From: Variovorax paradoxus
Lineage (GTDB): Bacteria; Pseudomonadota; Gammaproteobacteria; Burkholderiales; Burkholderiaceae_C
NCBI RefSeq assembly: GCF_030811855.1
Contig: NZ_JAUSRN010000002.1
Coordinates: 248,001 to 312,000, forward strand
Reading direction: 5' to 3'
Length of the DNA: 64,000 nucleotides
In this document: in pieces, positions 47,791 through 56,143 of the stretch
Layout of the letters: each line of letters starts with the position of its first letter
Position numbering within the stretch: position 1 is the first letter of the stretch
Notes under the pieces: model-generated
What the model saw: the letters and a program-made list of their open reading frames with translations, nothing else
What the model was told of the DNA's origin: nothing
Databases searched by the model: none
Translations under genes and position numbers: made by a program

Positions 47791-49019
47791 TGCACGCGCT
47801 CCATCTTCTGTGCCTTGACCGCATGCACCAGGCGCCGGACCACCTCGCCAACGCTGGGCAGTCCGTCGTCGTGCAGCGGCCGCAGCGGCATCATCACCGA
47901 GCCGTCGGTGCGGAACAGATGACCGCCGGAACCAATGCCCGGCGTCGACACGGGAATGAATACGCCTTCGGCCGCACCTTGCGGCAAGCGCATGGCCGGA
48001 TGGCCGAGCACGATGAGCGGCACGTCGGTGCCTGGCGGCGCGGGCTCGGGGCCGTAGCTCGACACCCACAGCAGCGTGTCGGCCGCGCGATCCGCCAGCA
48101 GGCGTTCTGTGTCGAAGCACAGCGGCTCGTGCTCGAGGCCTCGCGGCCCGGCGCGCGAGCGCAGCGGCAGGCCCGACAGCCAGGCGAACACCTGGTTCAC
48201 GGTGGACGCGCCGTCGCCGCCGCCCAGCGGCAGCGAGGCCGCGCGCGTTGCGCGGTTGAGCGTGCCGACGATGCGCTGGATGGCCTCGATGATCAGCGCT
48301 CCCTGGGCAGGCAGGCGGGCCGATTCGTACACCAACACCGCGTAGGGGGCCGCCTTCAAACGCGCCGATAACGCTGCAAGCTCGGCGGGCACGCGATCGT
48401 CGTCCGACCGGACGCGACCCGCCACGAGCGCGGCCAACAGGGCCACGGTGTCGAACAGGTCGCCGTGCAGGGGCAAGGTCTCGATGGCCAGGTCTTCGCG
48501 TTCCCCCGCTCCGCAGCGGCGAAAGAATTCAGGGTAGTGCGCCGTAGGCTCCTCGGTCATGCAGACGATCAGGTCGGCGCGCGTGCGCACCTCCGCCAGC
48601 GTGGTGCTGAATCCGCCGCGATCCTGCAATGCGCGCAGGCCGTGCATCAGCGCCTTTCCCTGCGCGGGGTCGCAGATGGCACCTGTTTCGCATGCCAGCG
48701 CATAGAGAGCCCGCGCGCCAGCAACGTCGGTGCCGAGGCCGCCGAACAGGGGCTGGCGGCTGGCGGCCAGCAGCGAGGCGGCGGCGGCCAACGCGGTGTC
48801 GATATCGCAGTCGCGGCCGTCGACTTGCGCTTGTCCCGCGCTCGCCGTCGCGTCGAAGTTGGCCAGGCCATTGCGCGCACGCGGGCAATCGCTGCCCGTG
48901 AGCTTCAGCGGCGTGCCGGGCGGCCCGATGTCGACGCCGAAGGTGTCGCACAACAAGGGACAGAACGGACAGGTCCACGGGGCATTGCCGGGCTGCGTGG
49001 CAGTGTCGAGATCATTCAT
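47787..49019 (-). CDS. fhcB: Formyltransferase/hydrolase complex subunit B (FhcB)
   Basis: The protein has 410 residues and starts with a cysteine motif WTCPFCPLLCD (C17, C20, C24) like the FwdB iron-sulfur region. It then follows a molybdopterin-enzyme scaffold (LFGGLGTDVAGARALYALA, IVCMTEEPTAHYPEFFRRCG). Bacterial Fhc complexes hydrolyse rather than reduce and do not need the molybdenum site. First in the fhc operon. An ATG ten codons upstream (49049) is an alternative start. Confidence 0.93.
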   Translation of the reverse strand: MNDLDTATQPGNAPWTCPFCPLLCDTFGVDIGPPGTPLKLTGSDCPRARNGLANFDATASAGQAQVDGRDCDIDTALAAAASLLAASRQPLFGGLGTDVAGARALYALACETGAICDPAQGKALMHGLRALQDRGGFSTTLAEVRTRADLIVCMTEEPTAHYPEFFRRCGAGEREDLAIETLPLHGDLFDTVALLAALVAGRVRSDDDRVPAELAALSARLKAAPYAVLVYESARLPAQGALIIEAIQRIVGTLNRATRAASLPLGGGDGASTVNQVFAWLSGLPLRSRAGPRGLEHEPLCFDTERLLADRAADTLLWVSSYGPEPAPPGTDVPLIVLGHPAMRLPQGAAEGVFIPVSTPGIGSGGHLFRTDGSVMMPLRPLHDDGLPSVGEVVRRLVHAVKAQKMERVQ

Positions 49020-49085
49020 GGGCAGGCAACTACGCAAGCCATGTGCCATTCAGCCGCGAGGCCCGTGCGCCTAGGGGTAGCGCCC

Positions 49086-49132
49086 TATGACACACAGTTT
49101 GTGAGACATAGTGTTGCGCTTTTGGCGGTCAA
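49086..49132 (-). promoter_or_regulatory. Candidate fhc promoter with overlapping inverted repeat
   Basis: On the minus strand TTGACC (49132-49127) and TATGTC (49110-49105) are spaced by 16 bases like a sigma-70 promoter about 65-85 bp upstream of fhcB. An inverted repeat TATGACACACA / TGTGAGACATA (49086-49110; 3-base centre, two mismatches) covers the -10 element. This suggests repression of the fhc operon. The surrounding 231 bp (49020-49250) holds no gene. Confidence 0.5.
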
Positions 49133-49250
49133 TGCGTGCCGGCGGGGGCCTCCGGCGGGGCATGCGAGGGCCATCGGGGATGGCACGGTTCGTGAGTGCA
49201 GCGGGTTGATGGCATGCCCCAACCACCCCCGTTGCGCCACCCCCGGCAGC

Positions 49251-49988
49251 TCAGCGGCGCACGCGCGGCAGTTGCAGGTCGTGCAGAGCGCTGGCCACGA
49301 GCCATGCATCGGCGCCGGCCGCGCTGGCACGCGCCAGGTCGTCCTCGCTGCGGATTCCGCCGGCGCCGATGACCATGGCAGCCGGTGCCAGGCGCCTCAC
49401 CTCCTGCAAGGTTTCCAAATCGGGCCCGGCGCCGGAGCCGACGCGCTCGAGCGTCATCACGATCAACCGCTTTGGCCACAGGTCGACCGCGTCCCAGCAG
49501 CCGGCAGGGTCCAGGCGCTGGCCGTCACGCCGGTCCAGCGACAGCGCGGCGCCCAGTTGGCCTTCACCAGCGCCGCCTTCCTCCTTGGCAAAACAGCGCT
49601 CCAGCGCCTCGCGCGAACGCAGCGATTCGCTGCCGAACACCAGCACGACGCGCGAGGCAAATGGCGCCAGCTGGCTGCGCAGCGCCTGGCCGGCGGCGGC
49701 GTCGGCCAGGCCCGCGTCGAGCCAGAGCTCGACCTCGGGCAGCGCCTGCAGCAGATCGGCCAGCACCGCGATCTGCACCGCGCCGCCCTGCAGGGCATCG
49801 AGGTCGGCCACGTACAGCTGCCGCGCCGCGCAGTGGTCGCACAGGATGCGCGCCACCGTCACCGGATCGCTGCTGGCGCACAGCGCCGACACGATCGGCC
49901 GGTAGGCCTTGCGGTCGCCGCGCACGGCCCTCACCACCTGGCCCTGCAGCAGGTCGACGACGGGGATCAGGTTCAGTTCGGAAGTCAT
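49251..49988 (-). CDS. HisA/HisF-like TIM-barrel protein of C1 cluster
   Basis: The product has 245 residues and resembles HisA: LIPVVDLLQGQVVRAVRGDRKAYRP at the start, LYVADLDALQGGAVQ, and AMVIGAGGIRSEDDL near the end. HisA proper acts in histidine synthesis, but such paralogues accompany H4MPT/methylofuran genes, so a role in carrier synthesis is likely. The ATG at 49988 leaves 29 bp to the divergent mfnD-like gene. Function is not established. Confidence 0.85.
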   Translation of the reverse strand: MTSELNLIPVVDLLQGQVVRAVRGDRKAYRPIVSALCASSDPVTVARILCDHCAARQLYVADLDALQGGAVQIAVLADLLQALPEVELWLDAGLADAAAGQALRSQLAPFASRVVLVFGSESLRSREALERCFAKEEGGAGEGQLGAALSLDRRDGQRLDPAGCWDAVDLWPKRLIVMTLERVGSGAGPDLETLQEVRRLAPAAMVIGAGGIRSEDDLARASAAGADAWLVASALHDLQLPRVRR

Positions 49989-50017
49989 GGGGAAGAGCCC
50001 GGAAAGTGGATGATGAA

Positions 50018-51007
50018 ATGACGACACGCGTTTTTGTTTACGAGTATCTCAGCGGCGGCGGCTGGAGCGACTACGGCGACGATGCGGCCGCCGACGAGCT
50101 GTTGCCGCTGGGCCTGTCGATGCGCGATGCCATGGTGGCGGACCTGCGGCGCGCTGCCGATTGTTCGGTCTCGGCGGCGGTCTGCGAACCGGGGAACACC
50201 CTGCCCGCCGGCGCCGTGCCGCTGCGGCCGCGCACCAACGAATCGGCCTTCGACTTCGTGGCGCGGCAAAGCGCGCTGCACGACCTGGTGTGGCTGGTGG
50301 CACCCGAAACGGACGGCCTGCTGGCGCGCTTTCAGCGCACGGTGGGCAACGCGCGCTGGCTCGGATGCAGCGTCGAAGCCATCGAGCTCACGGCGGGCAA
50401 GAAGGCCACGCTGGCGCACCTGGCCGCGCATGGTGTGCAGACGACCCTGGCTTTTGCCAATGCACCCGATATCACGCGCTGGGTGGTCAAGCCCGACGAT
50501 GGCGCCGGCGGCGTGGCCACCCACGTGCACACCCGCCATGCGGATGCGCTCGAAGATCTGGCACGTCGAACCGTAGCCGGCGCCACCTTGACGCTCGAGC
50601 CCTGGATCGAAGGTGAAGCCCTGAGCCTCTCGCTGCTGTGCACGGCGCAGAATGCCGAAATGCTCAGCATCAACCGCCAACGCATCTCCATCGATCCGCA
50701 CGGACGGCTGTCCTTCGACGGCGTGAGCGTCGATGCCGTGGGCCAGGGCGATCCGCGCCGCGTCTCCTTGGCGGCATTGGCCCAGCAGGTGGCGCATGCC
50801 ATCCCCGGGCTGCGGGGCTTCGCGGGCATCGACCTGGTCTGGCATCCGGAGCGCGGGCCGGTGGTGATCGAAGTCAATCCGCGTGTCACCTGCGCCTATG
50901 TCGGGCTCTCGGCGGCGCTGGGCCGCAACCTGGCCGCGGAGCTGCTGGCAGACCGCCTGCACGGCGGCGGTACCCAAGAACGGGAACTTGCGCGTGCGGT
51001 CGCCTGA
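50018..51007 (+). CDS. mfnD: ATP-grasp ligase, probable tyramine-glutamate ligase (MfnD-like)
   Basis: The protein has 329 residues with an ATP-grasp core: KATLAHLAAHGVQTT, WVVKPDDGAGGVATH, LEPWIEGEALSLSLLC and the metal-binding GPVVIEVNPRVTCAY. MfnD joins glutamate to tyramine in methanofuran synthesis. Neighbouring mfnF-, mfnE- and mfnB-like genes support this over other ATP-grasp roles. No tyrosine decarboxylase (MfnA) is in the window. Confidence 0.82.
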   Translation: MTTRVFVYEYLSGGGWSDYGDDAAADELLPLGLSMRDAMVADLRRAADCSVSAAVCEPGNTLPAGAVPLRPRTNESAFDFVARQSALHDLVWLVAPETDGLLARFQRTVGNARWLGCSVEAIELTAGKKATLAHLAAHGVQTTLAFANAPDITRWVVKPDDGAGGVATHVHTRHADALEDLARRTVAGATLTLEPWIEGEALSLSLLCTAQNAEMLSINRQRISIDPHGRLSFDGVSVDAVGQGDPRRVSLAALAQQVAHAIPGLRGFAGIDLVWHPERGPVVIEVNPRVTCAYVGLSAALGRNLAAELLADRLHGGGTQERELARAVA

Positions 51008-52094
51008 ACGCATCACCATCGGGTGGGACATCGGCGGCGCGCACGTCAAGGCCTGCTTGCTGCAAGGCGGCGAGGTGGTCGACGTGGCGCAATGGGGCTG
51101 TCCGCTCTGGCAGGGGCTCGACCATTTGACGCGCGCTCTGCAAGCCGCAGAAGCGCGTTGGCCCGGCCTCGGCGCAGCGAAGCATGCGGTGACCATGACG
51201 GGCGAGATGGTCGACCTGTTTCCCGATCGCGAAGCTGGCGTGCGCGGCATTGCCGCGGCGCTGTCGGCAGCGCTTCCCGTGCCGCCGGGCGCCCTGCACT
51301 TCTTTGCCGGAGATGCCGGTTGGTGCGCCACCGCCGCCGACGTCTCACGGCATTGGGAACACATCGCCTCGGCCAATTGGCTCGCCACCGCGCGGCATGC
51401 GGCGCTTGTGTTCCCTGAAGGCGTGCTGGTCGACATCGGCAGCACCACCACCGACCTCATCGCCTTCGGCAACGAGGGCGTGCTGACCACCAGCCGCACC
51501 GACGCCGAACGCCTGGTGAGCAGCGAGCTCGCCTACCACGGCGTGGTGCGAACCCCGGTATGTGCGCTGACGCAGCGGATCGAATGGCGCGGCCAGGCAC
51601 GGCACGTGATGAACGAGTTCTTCGCCACCACGGCCGACGTCTACCGGCTGTGCGGTGAGCTCGACCCGGCGCACGACCTGTACCCGAGCGCCGACAACGC
51701 GGACAAAGGCCTGCCCGCAACGCGCCAGCGCCTCGCGCGCATGGTGGGGCTGGACGAGCGCGACGCCTCCGCGGGCGAATGGCTGGATCTTGCGCGGGTG
51801 TGGCGCGCAGCGCAGGTCGAAGCCATTGCCGGGCAGTTGCGCCGGGTGCTGGCCGCGCATGCGCTCTCGCGCGAGGCTGTGATCGTGAGCGCGGGTTGCG
51901 GTGCCTTCCTGGTGCCCGACCTTGCCGCCGCGGCCGCCGCCGAAACGCCCGGCTCCGTGCCGCGCCGCTTTGCCGCCTATGGCGGCGACGTCGCGAGCGT
52001 GGCCCGCCATGCCGCCGAGGGCACCACCACCTGGGCACAGGTGTGCGCACCGAGCGTCGCGGTGGCGGCGCTGTTCGAAAGGGAGCACGACTGA
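50994..52094 (+). CDS. mfnF: Hydantoinase/oxoprolinase-family protein, MfnF-like
   Basis: The product has about 366 residues with an ASKHA-type nucleotide-binding fold: TIGWDIGGAHVKACLL, VTMTGEMVDLF, GVLVDIGSTTTDLIA and VIVSAGCGAFLVPDL. This family is H4MPT-linked, and MfnF couples the furan and tyramine-glutamate parts of methanofuran. The GTG at 50994 (overlapping the upstream gene by 14 bp) is taken as start; TTG at 50988 is an alternative. Confidence 0.85.
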   Translation: MRSPERITIGWDIGGAHVKACLLQGGEVVDVAQWGCPLWQGLDHLTRALQAAEARWPGLGAAKHAVTMTGEMVDLFPDREAGVRGIAAALSAALPVPPGALHFFAGDAGWCATAADVSRHWEHIASANWLATARHAALVFPEGVLVDIGSTTTDLIAFGNEGVLTTSRTDAERLVSSELAYHGVVRTPVCALTQRIEWRGQARHVMNEFFATTADVYRLCGELDPAHDLYPSADNADKGLPATRQRLARMVGLDERDASAGEWLDLARVWRAAQVEAIAGQLRRVLAAHALSREAVIVSAGCGAFLVPDLAAAAAAETPGSVPRRFAAYGGDVASVARHAAEGTTTWAQVCAPSVAVAALFEREHD

Positions 52095-52693
52095 TGTGGG
52101 TCGTCAAGATCGGCGGCAGCCTTTGTTCGGACCCGGTGCTGCCGCAATGGCTCGACCTTCTGACGCAGATCGGCGGCGGGCGCGTTACCGTGGTCTGCGG
52201 CGGCGGCACCTTTGCGGATGAAGTGCGGCGCGTGCAGTCGCACTGGCAGTTCAACGATCTGGCGGCGCACAACATGGCCGTGCTGGCCATGGCACAGACG
52301 GCCTACCAGCTGCATGCGCTGAATCCGGGCCTGCAGCTGGCCACGCGCAAGACCGACATCCCCGACCTGCTGCGCCAGGGAAAGACGGCCTTGTGGCTGC
52401 CGCTCGAATTGCGGCGCGACCACCCCGACGAGCGCACCGGCTGGGACGCCACGTCGGACACCATTGCGCTCGATCTGGCGAAGCATCTCAATGCCGAGCA
52501 GCTGGTGCTGGTCAAGTCGTGCGCCATCGATCCACAGATGACGCTGGCGGAGCTCGGCGATGCCGGCGTGCTCGACCAGCAGTTTGCCGCACAGTCCGAC
52601 GACGCGGCATTTCCGATCACGCTGCTTCACAAGAACCAGCTGGCGATCATGCGTTCGCTGCTGCTGGGCGAGGCCACCTTCACGCCGCGCTGA
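52094..52693 (+). CDS. mfnE: Amino acid kinase-family protein, MfnE-like
   Basis: The product has 199 residues with the kinase glycine motif VVKIGGSLCSDP, VVCGGGTFADEVR and a late LVKSCAIDP. MfnE phosphorylates aminomethyl-furanmethanol phosphate in methanofuran synthesis. Start and previous stop overlap by one base (TGATG). Convergent with mfnB. Confidence 0.85.
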   Translation: MWVVKIGGSLCSDPVLPQWLDLLTQIGGGRVTVVCGGGTFADEVRRVQSHWQFNDLAAHNMAVLAMAQTAYQLHALNPGLQLATRKTDIPDLLRQGKTALWLPLELRRDHPDERTGWDATSDTIALDLAKHLNAEQLVLVKSCAIDPQMTLAELGDAGVLDQQFAAQSDDAAFPITLLHKNQLAIMRSLLLGEATFTPR

Positions 52694-52719
52694 ACAACGG
52701 GCTTGCCGCGCAAGAAAGC

Positions 52720-53424
52720 TCAGGCCGCCGCCGGCTCCAGGGCGGCCTCGCCATGCAGCAGCGCGGCCAATGCCGCGAGCCGCTCCGGGCAGAGCGCCGT
52801 CTTGCGGTCCGCCACGCACACTGCGCTGCGGAATCCCGCGAAGTCGGGCGCCAGCGCCTGCAGCAAGGGAATGTGCGCCACGCGCAGCGCACCCGCCGCA
52901 CCGGCCATTCGGCCCGACGCGCGCACCTTGGCCACGAAGGTGCGCAAGTCTGCCATCGGCACCGCATCGAACAGGCTGCCGGCGAGCTTGTCGGCGGTGT
53001 CGACCATGATCCCCGGAAAATCGAGTGCACAGGCGTGCGCGATCAGCGCAGCGTCCAGCCCGTTGTCGGCAATGAAGACCGGCACCACCGGCCAATCGCA
53101 GGCTGCGAGCGAATCGAGTACCGCAAAGGCTTCATGGCCTCGCTCGATGCCGACCTTCACGTAGTCCACGCCGCAGGCACCCACCGCGTCCACTTGCGCA
53201 CGAATGCGGTCCAGCGCATGCATCGGCAGGTCACCGATGGTTGCGCTCACGGGCAGGCCGATGCCATGCGCGCGCAGTGCCCCTACGATGGCGCCGATGG
53301 TCGCTACCGGCAAGCCGCCCAGCGCGCCGTCGCTGGGCTCCTTCAGGTCGATGAAGTCGGCCCCGCCGCGCGCCGCGATCAGGGCTTCGTCCACGCTGCG
53401 CACGCTCACCAACATGCGCGTCAT
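52720..53424 (-). CDS. mfnB: (5-Formylfuran-3-yl)methyl phosphate synthase, MfnB-like
   Basis: The protein has 234 residues matching the DUF556/MfnB family: MLVSVRSVDEALIAARGGADFIDLKEPSDGALGGLP, YVKVGIERG, VDTADKLAGSLFDAV. MfnB makes the furan ring from two glyceraldehyde-3-phosphates; the lysines of LKEP and VKVG are the expected catalytic type. Last of the minus-strand dmrB-DHPS-DUF447-mfnB set. Confidence 0.88.
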   Translation of the reverse strand: MTRMLVSVRSVDEALIAARGGADFIDLKEPSDGALGGLPVATIGAIVGALRAHGIGLPVSATIGDLPMHALDRIRAQVDAVGACGVDYVKVGIERGHEAFAVLDSLAACDWPVVPVFIADNGLDAALIAHACALDFPGIMVDTADKLAGSLFDAVPMADLRTFVAKVRASGRMAGAAGALRVAHIPLLQALAPDFAGFRSAVCVADRKTALCPERLAALAALLHGEAALEPAAA

Positions 53425-54002
53425 GATGCGCGCTCCGGCATGCCGGCACGGTGCTGCGCGACCGCGGTGCGGAGCCACTCCCAGGCTTCGCGCTCTTCGG
53501 GGCCGGCGGTCTTGTCGATCGCAATCTGCAGGTAGGTCATTTCGGTTTCCACTTTTTCAGGGGGCAGCATGTGAAGGCGGCTGACCAGCACGGCCCCCTC
53601 GATCACCGCGGCCTGTGCGCGGTTGAAGCCGACGAAGGGCGCGTGCGTGGCCTCGTGCACGGCCGCCATGCGCAGCACCGGGCGCTGTGCGTCGTCGCGC
53701 TGCTCGGCCAACTTCAATTCGACGTGGCGCAGCGCGGCGGCGAGCCGCACGCCTTCGATGCGTTCGGCCGGCAGCGTGGGCCACACTTTGCGGCCCGTCA
53801 CGCAACCCGCGAACACGCGCGTGTCGCATACGATGTTGAGCACTGCATGGCCGGTGGCCACGATGTTGTCGTGCGTGGTCGAGGGCTTGAACGGCATCAG
53901 CAGGATGCCGCCCTCCTGGTAGCGGATGCCCATGGGCGCCACGTGCGGTTGGCCGCCGGGCGACACCGTGGTCACCACGGCTTCGAAGATCTGGTCGTTC
54001 AT
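53421..54002 (-). CDS. DUF447 family protein of H4MPT cluster
   Basis: The product has 193 residues: IFEAVVTTVSPGGQPHVAPMGIRY, LMPFKPSTTHDNI, FVGFNRAQAAVIEGAVLVSRLHML. The N-terminal half looks like a flavin-binding split barrel. Such proteins occur in methanogens and in bacteria with H4MPT. The reaction is unknown. Coupled by ATGA to both neighbours. Confidence 0.85.
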   Translation of the reverse strand: MNDQIFEAVVTTVSPGGQPHVAPMGIRYQEGGILLMPFKPSTTHDNIVATGHAVLNIVCDTRVFAGCVTGRKVWPTLPAERIEGVRLAAALRHVELKLAEQRDDAQRPVLRMAAVHEATHAPFVGFNRAQAAVIEGAVLVSRLHMLPPEKVETEMTYLQIAIDKTAGPEEREAWEWLRTAVAQHRAGMPERAS

Positions 54003-55486
54003 GAGGGTGATGGCGCGGTGGTCGCGCTCACGGCGCCGGGCTCGGCGGCGTTGTTGTTGTCGTTCTTCTTCGCTGTCTTCATGGTCGTTCCGGGTGCGCA
54101 CCAGCGGGCGAGGTCTTCGGTAGGCCTTGGCGCAGCGCAGCCCCAGTCCAGCGGCTGGTCCTGCACGTAGCGCTTGCCCAGCTGCCAGGCTATCTCGGCG
54201 CGCGCAAGCTCCACGCCCATGTAGAACGCATGGTCGGCATCGTCCTGCAGCTTGAGCTGCGGCCAGAGCTCGAACGCGCCCTGCCCCAGCCGCAGGCCGT
54301 CGCGGTTGTACACGTGCAGGCCCAGCGGCGAAATCTGCACGCGAAAGTTCGGGTCGCGCACCTGCGAGGCGATCTCGCCGATTTCTTCGGGCGTGTCGGG
54401 AAACGGGTGCTTGGCGTGCACCGTCATCAGCGCGTCGCTCATGCCCTTGGGCAGCGTGGCGTTGCGTGCCGCTGCATGCATGATGCGCCGCGCCCAGTCG
54501 GCCTCGCTCACCGCGCGGCGTGCATGCTGGCTCACCTGGGTGGTCAACACGGCCGCCACGTTGAGCTCGGCCGCAATGCCGAACAGCACGGCGTTGATGC
54601 CGCTGGTGTCGGCCTCGGTCAGCTCGGTGAGGTTGCCGACGCCGAGCATGATCGGCGCATCGGGAAAACGCTCGCGCAGCCGGTGATAGCGCACGATCGA
54701 TGCCGTGAGGCCGAACGGAATCGGATCGAGGATCGAATCGGCCAGGAAGGCGCGGCCGCGCTGCTGCATCAGCGTCACCGCCTCGTACAGCGATTCTTCA
54801 TCGGCCGGAACGCGCGGAATCAGCACCGGTGTGGATTCAACTTCGTCGGCGATCCACAGCGTGTCGAGCGTGAGGCTCAGCAGGTAGTCGGCACCGGCCT
54901 TGCCGCCGGTCAGCAACTCTTGCGCCTCGCTCGAATCGACGCTCACCTGGAAGCCTTCGGCCTTCAAGGCACGCACGCTGTCGGCCAGATGGTCGAAGCG
55001 CGTCTCGGGCAGGCAGCCCAGGTCGATGACGTTGGCACCGTCGGCTGCCAGCAATCGCGCGCGATCGATGATCTGCGGCACCGTGAGGCGCGGCGCGTCG
55101 ACGATCTCGGCAAAGATTGAGACCTCGTACTCGTTGAGGTCGACGGCAAGCGCACTGCGGTTGAAGTGGCGCGGCAGGTCTTTCAGTTCTTGCGGGCCGC
55201 GCTCCACCGGAACACCGAAGTGAAGGCTCAGGGCCTCGACATCGCCGCGGCAGCGGCCCGGCACCATGATGCGGTCGGCTGCGCGCGGCGTGGCGCCCCC
55301 GCCCTCGGCCTCGGTGACCACCGGTGCGGCGACGCGGCGACGGATCATGTCGGCCGTCATCAGCGCTGCCACCTGCAACCCGATCTCCCGTACTTCCCAC
55401 GTGAACGGTGCCGCCTCGATACCCGCCAGCACCCGCGTGAGGCTGGCTTGGGCGAGGCGCCCGGTCAGGAAGACGATGTGTTCCAT
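53999..55486 (-). CDS. Dihydropteroate synthase-like pterin-binding protein (H4MPT-linked)
   Basis: The product has 495 residues. The first about 120 form an unfamiliar domain (EHIVFLTGRLAQASLTRVL). The middle is a DHPS-like TIM barrel (IIDRARLLAADGANVIDLG, VSVDSSEAQELLTGGKAGADYLLSL, IMLGVGNLTELTEADTSGINAVLFGIAAEL). It probably joins a pterin pyrophosphate to the ribofuranosyl-aminobenzene unit in H4MPT synthesis. A low-complexity tail (KKNDNNNAAEP) ends the protein. It overlaps dmrB by 22 bp. Confidence 0.85.
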   Translation of the reverse strand: MEHIVFLTGRLAQASLTRVLAGIEAAPFTWEVREIGLQVAALMTADMIRRRVAAPVVTEAEGGGATPRAADRIMVPGRCRGDVEALSLHFGVPVERGPQELKDLPRHFNRSALAVDLNEYEVSIFAEIVDAPRLTVPQIIDRARLLAADGANVIDLGCLPETRFDHLADSVRALKAEGFQVSVDSSEAQELLTGGKAGADYLLSLTLDTLWIADEVESTPVLIPRVPADEESLYEAVTLMQQRGRAFLADSILDPIPFGLTASIVRYHRLRERFPDAPIMLGVGNLTELTEADTSGINAVLFGIAAELNVAAVLTTQVSQHARRAVSEADWARRIMHAAARNATLPKGMSDALMTVHAKHPFPDTPEEIGEIASQVRDPNFRVQISPLGLHVYNRDGLRLGQGAFELWPQLKLQDDADHAFYMGVELARAEIAWQLGKRYVQDQPLDWGCAAPRPTEDLARWCAPGTTMKTAKKNDNNNAAEPGAVSATTAPSPS

Positions 55487-56124
55487 GCGAGAGAGAGTTC
55501 CTTCATGCGTGCATCGAGCACGGCTTCGAGTTCGGCCGGCGACGCGACCACGTGACAGAAGTCGATGCCGCGCAGCCGCTCCACGTTGTCCAGTTCGATG
55601 CGCCGCGGACGCAGCGTGACCCAGTCATGCGGCGACTTGGTCACCACCACCGGTTCGGTATCACATGCAAACACGATGCCAGGAATGCCGAGCTTGCCGG
55701 CCTGGGCGAACATGTTGGTCGGCAGGCTGTCGCTGATGCCGAAAGCGCATTTGGCCACCGTGTTGCTGGTGGCGGGCGCCACCACCACCGTGTGATACAC
55801 GTCGTCGTAGAGCATGCCCACCGGCACGCCGCTCGCGGTCTTATCGCGAAAAACGCGAAAGCGCTCCTTTAATGCCTCGATGTGCAGCTTGTAGATGGGC
55901 AGCACCTCCTCGGCAGCGGCCGAGAGGAACAGGTCCACCGACGGCAGCCGCGAGGCGAGCGCCAGCGACTCCTCCAGGAAGTGGCCGGAACCCGTGATGC
56001 ACCACGCGATGCGCGAGCGCGGCGGCGCGGCCGCGAGCGGTGGTTCTCCGTCTTCGACCGCCAGGGCCGCGCCGCGTGGATCGATCTTGCTGCCCGTGGC
56101 CGGTGGCTCCCCGTTCGTCGTCAT
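55465..56124 (-). CDS. dmrB: Dihydromethanopterin reductase-type flavoprotein (DmrB)
   Basis: The product has 219 residues of the flavoprotein (UbiX/PPCDC) fold: RIAWCITGSGHFLEESLALA, VVVAPATSNTVAKCAFGISDSLPTNMFAQAGK, and GIVFACDTEPVVV. Bacterial homologues (DmrB from Burkholderia) reduce dihydromethanopterin. An N-terminal stretch of about 38 residues is unconserved. It starts 19 bp after the regulator gene. Confidence 0.85.
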   Translation of the reverse strand: MTTNGEPPATGSKIDPRGAALAVEDGEPPLAAAPPRSRIAWCITGSGHFLEESLALASRLPSVDLFLSAAAEEVLPIYKLHIEALKERFRVFRDKTASGVPVGMLYDDVYHTVVVAPATSNTVAKCAFGISDSLPTNMFAQAGKLGIPGIVFACDTEPVVVTKSPHDWVTLRPRRIELDNVERLRGIDFCHVVASPAELEAVLDARMKELSLAWNTSSS

Positions 56125-56143
56125 GTCCAGCGAGCCTGCCGGC

